NCBI GenBank assembly: GCA_025201345.1
Contig: JAIXMG010000001.1
Span: forward strand, 620,001 to 684,000
Direction: 5' to 3'
Source of the DNA: Thamnidium elegans
Taxonomy: Eukaryota > Mucoromycota > Mucoromycetes > Mucorales > Mucoraceae
Length of the DNA stretch: 64,000 nucleotides
Under the pieces are notes generated by a model. It searched no databases. It was not told the DNA's origin and saw nothing but the letters and a program-made list of their open reading frames with translations. Each line of letters starts with the position of its first letter. The stretch's first letter is position 1. Positions 22,304-34,684 of the stretch are shown here, piece by piece. The position numbers were made by a program, and so were the translations under genes.

Positions 22304-22917
22304 GTTCAAAGAGTTCTTGAGAACATTTAGAAATATTGTCAAACCAAAAAAGAATCATCAAGCTTGGGACACCTTGTTTTAGACCCCAACCATTTTTGTT
22401 ACGTCATTTCAATCTGAATTCAAATTGCCTTTTTTTACCCAATCAAATTAAATAAAGATTATAATTTTTTTTACATTAACTTAGTAGCCATACATAAGCG
22501 TAGAGATACCTAACGTATGTTATGTTTTATAGTCGATGAACTCATCGATTATTCTATATTCTATTTTATGTGCGATTTTACCACAGGGATTACTGATAAT
22601 ATGAAAGTGTAAAAATCTGTGTGCATACCATTTATTTATTTTCTTGTGGTACGTACAAGTGGCATCGACTGTTGTCCGTCACAATATTTAACCGTAGTTA
22701 TTACATTAACTAACTATTGTATCCTCTCGAAGAGGGGATTATATAATAAAATACATAGCAACTGCAGTGTTCAGCGACCCCTTAAAAAAAGTAGTAACAT
22801 GTATGAAGTTTTGTATTGATACTAGGCCTAGAATAACCCATTTGTATTCATTTACTTTTAATTGTGATAATAAAGAGAGAGAATAAAAAAATGCAATTTT
22901 ATTTATATTATATTTTC
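22304..22917. other. Intergenic with dispersed repeat copy
   Basis: Downstream region of the Pex24-like gene. It contains the repeat at 22505-22589 (separate entry). The rest is AT-rich with no gene recognised. Confidence 0.5.
22505..22589 (+). repeat. Dispersed repeat with conserved small hairpin
   Basis: Matches 60653-60736 in the same orientation: gatacctaacgt-tgttatgttttat, then a short palindrome, then ttctattttatgtg-gatttta-cacag. The palindrome at 22533-22548 is tcgatga-ac-tcatcga; its counterpart at 60681-60697 is atcgatg-gt-tcatcgat, so the stem is kept while flanks vary. Confidence 0.85.
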
Positions 22918-24360
22918 TTAAACATCCTTCTTCTTTTCGATCTGTTCAATTTCACGCTCTACTAAACGCGCTCTACGACACCATCTTCTTCTTCTGGTAA
23001 ATGTTTGAATACCTGGTAATCCACTCATTTGCTTCCAAGCGTTATTACCATACTCCCACCCATTATGATCAATTTTTCCTTGTAATTCACCAGTCATATC
23101 AACCCACCAATCACCATCAGCCCAACTCCAAGTCTTGTTTGTTGTACGTTTAATAATTTCATCATTTACAGTCGACGTACTAGTTTTGACAGTGGGTTCA
23201 GGTAATCTAAAATACTCTTTAGATTGTATGGGCTTCAATTGATTGTCTGTCCATGGACAACGCTCACTTGGCATCATATTGGTAGTCCAATTTACACCGA
23301 GCCACCAACGCTGATTCTCAAACACTTCGAATTGAAATATCATTTCACTACGATTACCAGTCGATTCAGTTTCATTTGTTGAGGTCTTTAACATCTCTAA
23401 AGCCTTGCCCTTTTCGGTTTTGGCACGAGACATAACTGCGGAGATCCATTGTCGAATACCAAATGATTTTTGGAATTTTTCAGCTGAAAAATAACTAAAT
23501 GTGGTTGTAATAAATGCTACTCCGTATGCCCAAATTGCAGAAATAATATGCTTTAAAATAAGATTCTTTCTCAAAGCCATAGTTATAATACAAAACCAAG
23601 GTGAAGGACTAATTAATAAAATAGCACCAGTAATAGCTAAAATCATATGAGCACCCAACATCCAATTCAATAAAATCCATGCAGGCCAAGTATACACCAA
23701 GATACTTAATACAGAAATAATCGTATCTTTTCTTGATCCGTCCAAATGAATCCAAACTCTTTTCAAATTCAATACGACATGATCAATAAAACCATTCACA
23801 GTAGCTAAATCTTGTAATGTATCGTCCAGCGATACTTGTCCTTCTGGACGAATCTTTCTCGAAATCAATTCATCATCTTCTTCCTTTTGTTGTTGCAACC
23901 TTGATACTTCATCATCTTCTTCATCGTGGTATCTATCTCGTTTCAGTCTCTCTTCACGTAACCTGCGTTGCTCTTGTCTGGTTCTTTCCATTGATTCTCT
24001 TCGTGCTTTACTAGTCTTGACTGATAACCAGTCCTTACCCAACTTGTATAATAGAATTAAAGGTAAACCAAACGCAAGTAATTGCCAAGTCCATAAACAG
24101 GCCATAATCCACAATAATACAACTAGTACAGATTGACGCGGCTGGTTGGTTCTCCACATGAGGATTTCAATAAGTTGTGAAATGTAACGTAATGTAGGTC
24201 CCAACACCACAAGTAATTTTAATAATGGTATGGGAATCTGGTCCAAGGTTTGTATGGTATTAGGCGACGAAAAGCTTATAGGTCTTTGGTCTGTTGTACT
24301 GAGCTTAAAAGCTTCGGACGGAGGTATTGTGTTTGACCTTTCGTTAATAGGTTTTGCCAT
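22918..24360 (-). CDS. Peroxisomal membrane peroxin, Pex23/24/29-32 (dysferlin-domain) family
   Basis: Single-exon gene of 480 aa. The N-terminal half holds the membrane part: hydrophobic segments at about residues 45-60, 77-105, 228-265 and 275-300, separated by a long charged coiled segment (RTRQEQRRLREERLKRDRY, about 125-165). From about 345 on comes the dysferlin-type domain, with FQFEVFENQRWWLGVNWT, then CPWTDN, WSWADGDWWVDM, GWEYGNNAW and a C-terminal RRRRWCRRARLV, the canonical DysF Trp/Arg pattern. Fungal members sit in the ER/peroxisome contact membrane and control peroxisome number and size. A decayed partial copy lies at 15967-16278. Which yeast paralogue it matches cannot be said. 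Confidence 0.88.
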   Translation of the reverse strand: MAKPINERSNTIPPSEAFKLSTTDQRPISFSSPNTIQTLDQIPIPLLKLLVVLGPTLRYISQLIEILMWRTNQPRQSVLVVLLWIMACLWTWQLLAFGLPLILLYKLGKDWLSVKTSKARRESMERTRQEQRRLREERLKRDRYHDEEDDEVSRLQQQKEEDDELISRKIRPEGQVSLDDTLQDLATVNGFIDHVVLNLKRVWIHLDGSRKDTIISVLSILVYTWPAWILLNWMLGAHMILAITGAILLISPSPWFCIITMALRKNLILKHIISAIWAYGVAFITTTFSYFSAEKFQKSFGIRQWISAVMSRAKTEKGKALEMLKTSTNETESTGNRSEMIFQFEVFENQRWWLGVNWTTNMMPSERCPWTDNQLKPIQSKEYFRLPEPTVKTSTSTVNDEIIKRTTNKTWSWADGDWWVDMTGELQGKIDHNGWEYGNNAWKQMSGLPGIQTFTRRRRWCRRARLVEREIEQIEKKKDV

Positions 24361-24904
24361 ATCTTGAAGTTTTTTTTTTTTTTTTTAAAACACTGTGACA
24401 ACAACAAAAAAGAAAGAGATATATTCTTTAAAAAAAAAGAAAAAGGGCCAAGCTATTCACATGTGAAAATTTTCATGTAACAAAAGCGAGCCAATTAAAA
24501 TTATGTCACGATTAAATCCTTTTGAAAATCATTCTTTTTTATTATGTAACAAAGTATAGGGTGAGCGGAATATGTTAGCCAGCTGAAATGCCAGCTTTTT
24601 TCGTCGTAATTAATAACTTTAGCCCATGTTGAAGTCTTGACAAAATAAACTATAATGAAATAAATACAAAGATTTATAGTACCTCTATTTCCTTTGCTTC
24701 AAAAAAGGAGAAAACCCTCGAAACAAGGTCTATTTGCACTGCCAATTCAAACACAATTTACTTATCCCGCCTCAGAGAGTACATGATGAATGTATTTGTA
24801 TTGGATGTTAAGAAAAAATAAATAAAAGTAAAAATAAAGAAAAGAGAGTACGGGTGAAATCTTTCCAAACAGGAAATATTTATTTAATCAGAATTAATTT
24901 AATA
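24361..24904. other. Intergenic
   Basis: Upstream of the Pex24-like gene and downstream of the MFS gene. Poly-T tract adjacent to the peroxin start. No gene recognised. Confidence 0.5.
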
Positions 24905-26872
24905 TTATTTCGCACCTAATTGACAATCTCTCATAAATAAAGTTACGATAAAACACAAGGCAGAACATGCCACACCGTAACCTAGCGCGGGGTGCATTGC
25001 CTGTTCCAAAGACGTAATCACCACCACTTGAATTTCGGGTGCCAAAGTCCTTAATTTTGTAATGGAAGTACGTACAAATTCTATAATATCAGCAGCTTCA
25101 GGTCCAGTAATTTTCTTTGATAAATTATTCTTGAATGAAGATTGTAAAATGGCTGCTGTTACTGTACTACCCGATAACCAGCCTGTGGAACGACACAAGA
25201 AAATCATGGATGTAGCTGAAGCTGTTTCGAAATGAGTAATATCGGCTACTAGTGCGACCATGGTAGCTACTAATACTACACCGAAACAAAATCCTTCCAT
25301 GTTCATACATAAAAGCCGGAATGCAATTGAGGTATCGATTTTCCACGAAAGTGTACCTACTGCTGCTAATAATTGTAATACTAGAATTGAAACCAAGAAA
25401 TTCTTATACCGGCCTGTCATTCCCAAGTATTTACCGGCTAACCAACATCCAAAACCAACCATTGCAGTTCTAGGTAATACCCACAAGCCTGCTGAAGAGG
25501 CATTATAACCTAAAACACCCTATATAAATGTATATATATATATATATAAATATATAATAAGCTATTATTTCTTTATCTGTACATACCATAAAGTACTGTG
25601 GAATCAAATATGTAAATGTCATGGTAGATGAACACAAGAAGAAATTATTCAAACAAACAGCAACGACATTACGGTTTTTGATCAAGCTACGTGACACGAG
25701 AGGATGTTTAGCCCAGTTAAACTCATATAGTCCAAAAAAGAAAAAGAAGGAAACAGCAGTAGATAACAAGGTTACGATCACAGGATCATTCCAATCATGT
25801 GTATTCCCTCCTAACGAAGCTCCGGTAACAAATGATAGGTTGGCAATCAATAATAAAATAGCTCCTACGAAATCAATTTGTTCCAATTTCTTTGATAAGT
25901 TATCTCTTGTTCTTGCTCCACGAACAAGGTTATAGTTTTCTAATTTGTATATATATATGTAAAGAATAAAGAAACAAGGGGGTAAATTGAGATAAAAACA
26001 ATATCTCCAACCAAAGTAATCATTAATAAACCCTCCTAAAGGGGCTCCAATTGTTGTTCCAACCTTTTGAAAAGAAAAAAGATTAGATTTGTACCACAAA
26101 AAGAAAAAGAGAAACCTTAACTTACTGTTTGTGCCATATTCACATATGATTGATATTTTCCTCTACTACGCATAGGGATTAGATCATGAATAACAACGGA
26201 TGCCATTGTCATTAATCCACCACCCCCTAAACCTGCAATGGCCCGCGCAATACTCATTTGAACCATCGAGTTAGCCATACCACAAAGCCCTGACCCGATT
26301 AAAAAGAAACAAAGAATAGCTACAAGCGTAGATTTTCGACCAAAAATATCTGAAAGCTTACCATCTAAATAACGAATAAGTTAACCAAAAAAAAAGAGGG
26401 GGTTAATATTAGTTATAATTACATAATGGTTGAAGCGCGGATGTACTAAGCATATACGAAGTCATAATCCATACAGAAAGATTTGAACTAAAATAGGTAC
26501 AATTAAAGAATGTCATTATTTACGTCTTTTTTTTTTCTTACCTTTTAAATTCGGTTCCAATTTCATTAAAGATAGTTGTAACAATCGAAGTATCGACGGC
26601 GGCTAAAAATCCACTCATAGAAAGACTACATATGCTTATATATTAGTATAACACAGGTATAACAGATTTTTTTTTTAATTTTACCAAAAAGTGACCATGA
26701 ATAAAGAAACATTTCCTAATCGATTGTTGATGATATATTCGGCATCATGTTCATCTACTATTTTGTTATCACCTAGCGACTCTTCATCTAAATCCTTTGT
26801 TACAACGTAATTTGACCTATTTTGAGAGGAATCTGTAAGCAGAGGTTCTTGCTCGTGCATAGGTAAAGTCAT
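24905..26872 (-). CDS. MFS transporter, VBA/FNX1-like drug:H+ antiporter-2 family
   Basis: Six exons on the minus strand (26685-26872, 26542-26625, 26423-26487, 26126-26364, 25587-26063, 24905-25519) encode 555 aa. The N-terminus is cytosolic and acidic (NNRLGNVSLF before TM1). TM1 has GFLAAVDTSIVTTIFNEIG. Motif A is YGKLSDIFGRKS after TM2, then ARAIAGLGGGGLMTMASVV. The antiporter motif C region reads VGTTIGAPLGGFINDYFGWRY. About 14 membrane segments are expected. This matches the vacuolar basic amino acid (VBA) and Fnx1 group, which move amino acids or drugs against protons, often at the vacuole membrane. Substrate cannot be read from the sequence. The MFS cores in exons 3-5 are all in frame. 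Confidence 0.9.
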
Positions 26873-27260
26873 TTATATTTTTTTTTTCTCTCTCAAAAAG
26901 AAAAGAAAAAACTAAATGAAAAAAAGAAGAATTGTATTTAAACAGAACTAGAGGATTGCATAAACGGGGGGTCTTATTTATTTATTTTACAGGTGTAACA
27001 TGTAAAAATTAAACGCATGGCGCAACTCGTTGGATAGATGGCAACACACTGGTAATTATTAGTAATTAATAATTTATTTTTTCTTTGTAAAAAGATGATA
27101 TAATCTCGATATTTGGATGGTTTCTAAACCCTTTAGATATGTATGCAATTCTAGCTTGATTTTCTTTTTTATAACAATGAAAAGAAAAAGACAGGAAAAA
27201 AATATGTATAGCTTAATTTTATAAAACATATTGTAGACATAATCTATTTTCACGAAAGCG

Positions 27261-27301
<41 letters not shown>

Positions 27302-27552
27302 ACGGTTATTGTATTGATCGTGGGGTGCCATTTCGTTAAAGCAAAATATACCAAATCATGTTGATTAAGCATTGCAGTATGCCAGTTGTTTATCTTAAAA
27401 CTATAGTCGTTGTATTCTTGAAGGAAAGGTGGGACATTCTTTAAATAAATATAACTAGGGGTATATACATTAGTGAGTTTCAGACCAAATAAGTGAACTC
27501 TTAATGTAGTTCATATTAACCTTGAGGCCTTTTAACTATTTTTTTTTCTTTA
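26873..27552. other. Intergenic
   Basis: Upstream region of the MFS gene. Contains an adjacent poly-T/poly-A pair at 27264-27301 that could form a hairpin. No gene recognised. Confidence 0.5.
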
Positions 27553-27816
27553 TCATTCATAATAGATCAGAAACTTACGAATAGATATACAGTCTTCATT
27601 ATCCAGAATAGACATCAGATCATCTAATTTGTCGCTTCCCCGGAATAGAAGTGCATGATAATAAGACCAAAGTGAAATTTTGAAGTCATACTTTTGGTTT
27701 GACATCAGAAATATCAAGAAAAAAAAGTAAAGCTTTTTAAAAGGAATACCCTCTCTGGCTAATGGTTTGCAGTAAGTACCTGGTTTAGAATATCCGCATT
27801 TATGAATAATTCTCAT
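27553..27816 (-). other. Unassigned open frame, possible gene fragment
   Basis: 87 codons on the minus strand starting MRIIHKCGYSKPGTYCKPLA and including LLFRGSDKLDDLMSILDNED. Composition is protein-like at both ends but the middle is hydrophobic. It ends near a potential GT donor at about 27580. No domain, no exon partner found; probably a remnant or chance frame. Confidence 0.25.
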
Positions 27817-28157
27817 ACTTTAGATCGTGAGATTTGACAGTGAATATGGTACCACAAGTCTCTTCTGTACTGTAAGTATGTTTACGACCCAATCACTTCT
27901 AAAAAAAAAAAAACTTCTGGTAATACTCTTTTATATCTACATCAATCTATTAACTCGTTTCCTAAAACCAGCATCAATCAAGCTATGGATTGAAGAGAAT
28001 CAAGCCTCCATAAACACGAATAAACCCCTCCTTTTTACTACGCAATATAAGGTCGAAATAAATTTACCCTTTTTTTTTTTAATATAGAATTCCAAAATGA
28101 TCTCCCAGTTTTATTATGATATAAAAAAAAAAATTGACTATTTTATTACAAGGCAAT

Positions 28158-28921
28158 TTAAAACTTCATGTTGTGAACAAATTGACCCTTGGAGAGACCG
28201 AAGGTGGAAGCAAGGTATTGACGGAGGAAAGGAGTCTTGGAGACAACATCAAGAAGAGCCTTATCAACAACCTTTTGGTCAGCGGCCTTGGAGGCAGGGA
28301 AAGCAGCCTTCTTGGTCTCACCTTCAAGGAAAGCCTTCTCAGTCTTGTTGGACTTCTTGAAGTAACAATCGTTGAACTTTTCGTCAATCTATAAATTTGT
28401 ATTGTTTAGTTATATGTATTAATATATAATATATGTATATATTTTACCTTGACGGCAGAAAGATCAAGCTTGGTAGAGGTGGCAATAACGTAGGCTTGGT
28501 TAACACGTCTCAAAGGGACACCGTTGACCTTGAAAGGACCAGAGATAAGGAGAAGACCAGAATCGAGTTGCTTCAAGACAACAGCACGCTTTCCACGGTA
28601 ACGACCAGCAAGGAGGATGACGACGGTACCAGCAGTGATGGTGGAACGAAGACCAGTCTTCTTGGCAGTCTTGCGACCAACCTTGGGTTGAGGAACATCC
28701 TCAGCAGGGTAGAAGCGAGAAGCCTTTTGAGCAGGAATGGTACGCTTGGCACCATTCTTAGCACCCTTAACTTCAACCATCTTGTCAGTGGCAGCGGTCT
28801 TGGCAGCAGCAGCAACAGTGGTGTGCTTGCGCTTGTACAAGGCCTTCTTGGCGTAGACGGAAGAACGACTAAGACGGCTGACACCGGGAGCGAGAACGGA
28901 GTTTCTGGGAGCGTGAACCAT
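28158..28921 (-). CDS. RPL6: 60S ribosomal protein eL6
   Basis: Two exons (28448-28921 and 28158-28388, minus strand) encode 234 aa. The eL6 core is plain: [18 protein letters not shown], then the KOW-like [20 protein letters not shown] and [31 protein letters not shown], with the QKVVDKALL and [19 protein letters not shown]-terminal tail. The N-terminus is basic. Codon use is strongly C-ending and the exon is much more GC-rich than its surroundings, as expected of a very highly expressed gene. It is a structural protein of the large ribosomal subunit. Confidence 0.97.
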
Positions 28922-29884
28922 CGTCTATTCAATTATACACCTAAAAATAATAATAAAGGAATGAATAATTTTGGTTGTAAAAAAATAAAAGAATAGTAGT
29001 TGGATTTGGGAAGTAAAAAGAGATGTTGGTTCGAGTATATATAAATGTTGTCAATTGTAAAAATGTCAAAATATATATATTTTTTTTTCCCGCTGTTGCA
29101 TCAAAAAAATCCATTGTTTTAATCGTATCCATCCATCCGTATATATTTTTTTTTAAAAAAAGTATCCAGGTTGACTGTATTTATCTCTATCTCTTTTCAT
29201 CCATCCATTGAAATAAAATGAAACGATTATATACCTAATAGGCCGGGAAAAAGAAAGAGGAATTTGTCAATCATTATGCACTTTCTTCGAGCACCTATTG
29301 TTCAGTAGTAATCAAATGTGTCCCTTTTTGGCGGAGACCCAATCGCTGTAGTCACGCCTCTTTTTTTTTTTTGTATTTTTTTTTTTTGGTCAGTAAGACA
29401 ATTATGATATTTGAGAATAATGTACATCGTTAGAATAAACTTATATCTCGTATATCGACTTTATTTCAAGCCAGTATCTTAATTAAATTAGCTTATTTAT
29501 TTTAGTCTTTTTATGGTGGTAAATGTATTGATTTTTTCCCTTTTACAGACATCTGCACTATATAAGCATTTTTTTAGCCCTATTCTCTTTTGCTAAATCG
29601 AGCTAAATTAACCTTGCTACAATTAAAAAGAAGAAGGAGAACTACTTTGATAGAAATGATACTTTTTTTTCAATGTGTGTATTACTTTTTTAAAAAAAAG
29701 CGAGATCCTTACAAAATAGTCTTAAATTAAAAATTTAAACATCCGAAATATCTTCTTTTTTTCCCTTTTTTTTTTTGTTTTTTTTTTTTTTTTGTTCTTC
29801 TAATAACAATAACCCATTTAATACATGTATATAAACCAAACCATATAAACACACATATTTTATTTCCTAGCAAAAATACCAGAA
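28922..29884. promoter_or_regulatory. Divergent region between RPL6 and the SPP1-like gene
   Basis: About 960 bp, AT-rich with poly-T tracts at 29360-29390 and 29757-29793. A potential 5' UTR intron acceptor (minus-strand tttttag about 17 bp before the RPL6 ATG) suggests a leader intron in RPL6. No other gene recognised. Confidence 0.4.
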
Positions 29885-31364
29885 ATGAACAATAAAACAA
29901 TAGACCATTTACCACCTATCAAAAGCCTTCCACTACGGAAACGATTAAGTGTAAAGAAACAAACATTTTGCGATGCATCTCCAAATATTACCAGTGTACC
30001 AAAACCCATTAAACAACCTTTAAAGAAAGCGTATAATTGCGTTTCTTTACAGTCTGTAATTCATAGAAAACAGCCGTTGAATAGTTGCGGGTTGTCTGGA
30101 AACCCTTTGTTATGGAATAATGGTGATACAGAAAAATATGTAAGTTACTGTCAAAAAAATAATATAATATATAGTTTAGATATTTATACGAAAGAAAAAA
30201 AAAAGGCTCCTTGGACTTCAGCAGAAGATACAATCGATTCATTTAAATCTGCTTGGTTAGGAGATCAAGATGATGAAGATGATAAAGAAGAAGAGGAACA
30301 AGAAGAAAAGGTTCGTTGTGTTAGTTATTGGCTATAGATAATGATCAACTAAATACTTTAATAGAAGCTTGTAGTTAAAAAATCGAATTCTATATCTGCT
30401 GGTTCAACAAAACGAGGTAGACCATCTATATCTAAGCGATCATTATCTATGGACCATCAAGCGCCTGTAAAAGTTCGAAAAAACAGTGGTAAATATACAA
30501 CAGAGGGTAAATTGTATTGTGTGTGCCGACAATCCTATGATGCTACACGGTTTATGATTGCATGTGATCGATGTGATGATTGGTTTCATGGTGAATGTAT
30601 CGACATTAATGAAAAAGAAAGTGAATTTATAGACCTTTATTTTTGTAACAAGTGTTCCAAGAGTAAGTTATATATATATATATTGTATAGTAAAAGCTAA
30701 TATATTATATATAGTCACAGGTAAAAAAACTTTATGGAAGCCAAAATGTGTAAATCCTGCTTGTCATAAAGCAGCTAGAATAAGCTCAAGTTTAGGTCAC
30801 CTTTCAAAATATTGTTCAGATTCATGCGGTATGCAGGTCGCACGAGCTCGATTGGAATTGGTCGAAATGAAGCGGCGCCAAACGGGTGAACATTCAGTAT
30901 CAATTGCAAAACTGACCTTGATGAAACAAAGACAGTTGCGTATTGAATCTTTTGCAGATAAACAAGATAGAAAACGTTTAACTGAAATAAGACAAGAAAA
31001 ACAAAAGATACGTGACTGTGTGAATGATATAAATCAACGATCTCAATTATTAAAAAAAATCATATTGGAATCTAATAGTAATAATAATGACGATGATTAC
31101 TGTCAATTTGATACTAGGATAGTTTCACCAGAACAAAAATCAATTATATGTAACACACAAAATTGTTTAAAACATATTGATTGGCAGACCTTGATTCAAC
31201 AAGAGTATGATCAGGAACGAAAAGAACAATTCAACTTGTTAATTCATTTACAAGAAGAAACTGATCAAATCAAATCAAGAATGAGAGAACGAAGAAGTGA
31301 AAAGAGTACAATAAAAGATTTAGTTAATGGTACTATTCCTTTTCTCTTATACCCTGCAATTTAA
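29885..31364 (+). CDS. SPP1: PHD-finger protein, Spp1/CFP1-like subunit of the Set1 H3K4 methyltransferase complex
   Basis: Three exons (29885-30310, 30365-30662, 30715-31364) give about 457 aa. The PHD finger runs from about residue 171 to 218: LYCVCRQSYDATRFMIACDR, CDDWFHGECIDI and YFCNKC, with all eight C4HC3 ligands. It is followed by a Cys-rich block (KCVNPACHKAARISSSLGH, SKYCSDSCGMQVARARLEL) that is specific to Spp1/CFP1 proteins, and then a long coiled coil with a further Cys pair. An acidic stretch (DDEDDKEEEEQEEK) lies just before the first intron. The family reads H3K4me3 and supports Set1. The exon 1 donor is gttcgt at 30311; a gttagt nine bases on is an in-frame alternative adding three residues. 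Confidence 0.87.
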
Positions 31365-31396
31365 ATACCCGCCTTATATATAAAAAAAAGGAATCT

Positions 31397-31427
<31 letters not shown>

Positions 31428-31467
31428 CTCTCCTTTCTTTCTTTCAATAAAAAACTATGGTTGCAAA

Positions 31468-34016
31468 ATGAAATTAATACCTTTATTCTTATTGTTCATC
31501 TTTATCTCTGGAACTTTATCCAAAAGAGACTATACCAATCGACTTTACTATACACTTCATACCACTGACAAAGACTCTAAAGAGGCTGTTGAACATGTAG
31601 CTACGACTTTAAACGCAAGATTAGAAGGTCAAGTAGGTGAATTAAACCAATATTATTTAATAAGTATACCCAAGCAGTCCAAGCGAACAGACGATTCTCT
31701 CATCACTCGTTTTAACAATTACAAACATCGTCTTTCGAAACGAGATCTGGATTGGCAAATGGTAGATCAAATACAAGCTCAAGTACCTGCTCGTCGTATT
31801 TATAAACGCGCACCACCTTTTTTTACAGAACCCATTGTAGAGAACAAGGAAGAAGAGTATAAATTAAACGGAGAGAGCCAACCAATTGAGCTACCTGGGG
31901 TACTGGAAAAAGGTGCTTATGATAAAATAAAAAGTTTATTGGATATTCAAGATCCAGGATTTAATGAGCAGTGGCACTTGGTACAGTTTTTTTTTTTTTT
32001 TTTTTTTTTTTGTACATGCTTCTAATATACTTTTTTTTTTAGATGAATAAAGAGAATATGGGTTATGATATGAATGTAACAGGTGTATGGAGTCAAGGTA
32101 TTACCGGTAAAAATGTAGTTGTAGCCATTTTAGATGATGGATTAGATATGAACCATAAAGACCTTGAAGACAATTATGTAAGTTAATAAAAAAAAAAAAA
32201 AAAGGGATTTCGTTTCTATGACTCCCTAAATTAACGATATTTTAAAGTTTGCGGAAGGATCGTACGATTTTAATAATCATGTCGCAGACCCAAAACCTAG
32301 ACTAGCAGATGATACACACGGTACACGGTGCGCAGGAGAGATAGCAGCAGCTAAAAACGATTTATGTGGTGTAGGTATAGCTTATGATGCTAAAGTATCC
32401 GGTATACGTATTTTATCGGGAGAGATTACCGAAGCGGATGAGGCAGCAGCGTTAAATTATGAGTTTCAAAAAAACCATATTTATTCTTGTTCCTGGGGAC
32501 CTCCTGATTTAGGTGAAGTTGCTGAGGCTCCTGAAGGTATACTTTTGGATGCTATTAAGAATGGCATTGAAAATGGTAGGAACGGATCTGGTTCCATTTA
32601 TGTGTTTGCGTCTGGTAACGGAGGCGCCAATGATGATAATTGTAATTTTGATGGATATACCAATAGTATCTTTACAATTACGGTGGGAGCTATTGATAAG
32701 TTGGGAAATCATCCGTCTTATTCAGAACAGTGTTCTGCGCAACTTGTAGTTGCTTATTCTAGTGGCAATGGAGGGTATATTGTAAGTATATAAATATTTG
32801 TTTTATTTCTATTTTTTTTTTCTTTTAATTTATCCCTTTGATAGTATACAACAGATGTTGGAGGTCAATGCTCAGATCGACATGGTGGAACATCTGCTGC
32901 TGCTCCTTTGGCTGCAGGCGTATTTGCACTTGTTTTATCCGTTCGTCCTGATTTAACGTGGCGCGATATGCAACACCTCTGCGTGCAATCTGCTATCCCT
33001 ATCTCCTTGGACGACGGTGATTGGACGACTTTACCTTCCGGTCGTATGTTTAATCACAAGTACGGGTACGGAGTCCTGGATGCATATCGTATTGTTGAAT
33101 TAGCAAAACGATTTAAATCGGTACGACCACAAACAAGTCTAGATATATTATCGGTTGTAGATGAAAAGAAGGAGAAATTGGATATTCCAGATTTAACTCC
33201 GGATAATTTAAATACGGAGGTTGATCAAAGTAAGGCGTTTACTAGTAGCTTGCAAGTAACAGATAAAATGCTAGATGGCGTAGGGCTTTCTCGTTTAGAG
33301 CATGTTACAGCCACAGTCACTATCGAGCATCAGAGACGTGGTGATTTAGAGATTTTGTTAAAGAGTCCTAATGGTGTTATAAGTCAGTTGGGGACACCGC
33401 GCAAGTATGATACTAGTGATGAAGGGTTTAACCATTGGACTTTTATGACCGTAAAGCATTGGTAAGGAAGAAGAAGAAGAAGAAAAAAAAAAGTTTTATA
33501 GTATATATAAAAAAAAAATGTTGACTTTATTTTATTTTAATTTTTTTTTTTTAAAAAAAAAGGGAAGAGAATCCAATTGGAAACTGGTCACTTATTGTCA
33601 TCGATGGCAAGAATACAGAATACACAGGAAAATTCATTGACTGGAAATTATCGTTATGGGGAGAAGTAAAAGAAGGATTTAAACTTCCAGAAAAGGAGAA
33701 ACCTAGTATAGGCGTAGACGATTTTGACAATAGTTTCAACAAGACGGAGAATAACCAATCGTTTTTAGATCAAGATGAAATGACAGATAATGGTTCTTCG
33801 TTTATTGCGTATAGTTTTATCCTTGCGTTTATGGTGGTTAGTTTAGCTAGTACGGCATTTATCGTTAAAAAGTATATGCTGGCCACAAGTAATATTAACT
33901 ATGCAAGGCCTACGGAAGACGACACCTATGAGTTTGATAATTTGTTGGCGGAAAATGAGAGTGACGAGGATGAAAGTGAGGGGGAGGGTGATGAAGAAGA
34001 AGATGAGTATCATTAA
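31468..34016 (+). CDS. KEX2: Kexin-type subtilisin-like proprotein convertase
   Basis: Five exons (31468-31980, 32043-32177, 32248-32781, 32845-33461, 33563-34016) encode 750 aa. Order: signal peptide (about 1-18), propeptide with several KR sites, peptidase S8 domain with Asp202 (ILDDGLDM), His240 (DDTHGTRCAGE), the oxyanion Asn in VFASGNGG and Ser411 (HGGTSAAAPLAAGV), then the P/proprotein domain (TATVTIEHQRRGDLEI, about 500-610), a TM segment near 670-690 and a short acidic cytosolic tail. The tail has TYEFDNLL, like the tyrosine-based TGN retrieval signal of yeast Kex2. It cleaves pro-proteins after Lys-Arg in the late Golgi. Unlike yeast Kex2 there is almost no Ser/Thr-rich stalk. Confidence 0.95.
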
Positions 34017-34115
34017 TGATGGCTTTTTTTTTTTAACAAAAAAAATTGTAATAAAAAGTTATAGTTACCGCTATAATAATAATAAAAAAAAAGTAGAGAA
34101 AAACGACATTTTACA

Positions 34116-34347
34116 TAAAATATAAAATCGCGTCGCGTAAATGAGTGGCATTTTTGTCCAAAAAAAAAGTTATTTTTAAACAGTGATTACCGCCTCAGTT
34201 TTGGTATTAAATGCTTCATTTAAAACGAATAGAAAGCGTCTAAAGGAGCATTGTTTTTTCCATAAGGGGAGTCAAATTAGATATGGAGTAATTACGAATA
34301 ATCTGTGATTTTTGGCCAAAAAAACAAAAGGGGTTGACCTCCAAACG
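34116..34347 (+). repeat. Dispersed repeat, first copy
   Basis: Shares about 240 bp with 61909-62150 in the same orientation: atcgcgtcgcgtaaa-gag-ggcatttttgtc, a central block with gcttcatttaaaa, and an end reading aaaaggggt-acc-ccaaa. Both copies lack coding potential. It lies in the intergenic space between KEX2 and VPS16. Confidence 0.85.
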
Positions 34348-34684
34348 AAAAAAAAAAAAAAGACCATTATTTATTATAGCTGCTAAAATTAGCAGTGATT
34401 TCTTATGTGAGCGATTTTTTAAGGCTGTACAATATCCCATTGAGCAGTGATTTTCGAAATGCGTGTCTTTCTGTTCGAACATATCCTCGTACTATACGAA
34501 CTATATAAAGATATAACAAATTAAGAAAAATGTATACAAAAAGAGGAGAGGAGTTTTTCTATACAAGCAAAAAAAAAAAAAAAAAGTTGTCTAAAAGCGG
34601 ACTTTCTAACTCTTTTACGTTTATCACACGAAACACTTTTTTTTTTTTTGGTCCCTTCTTTTTTATACATAAACAGAAACAAAC
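34348..34684. other. Upstream region of VPS16
   Basis: AT-rich with poly-A and poly-T tracts and a typical pyrimidine-rich leader before the VPS16 start. No other gene. Confidence 0.5.

Noticed and set aside
28433..28996. Long plus-strand open frames over RPL6
   Set aside because: They mirror the strongly biased codons of the minus-strand eL6 gene.
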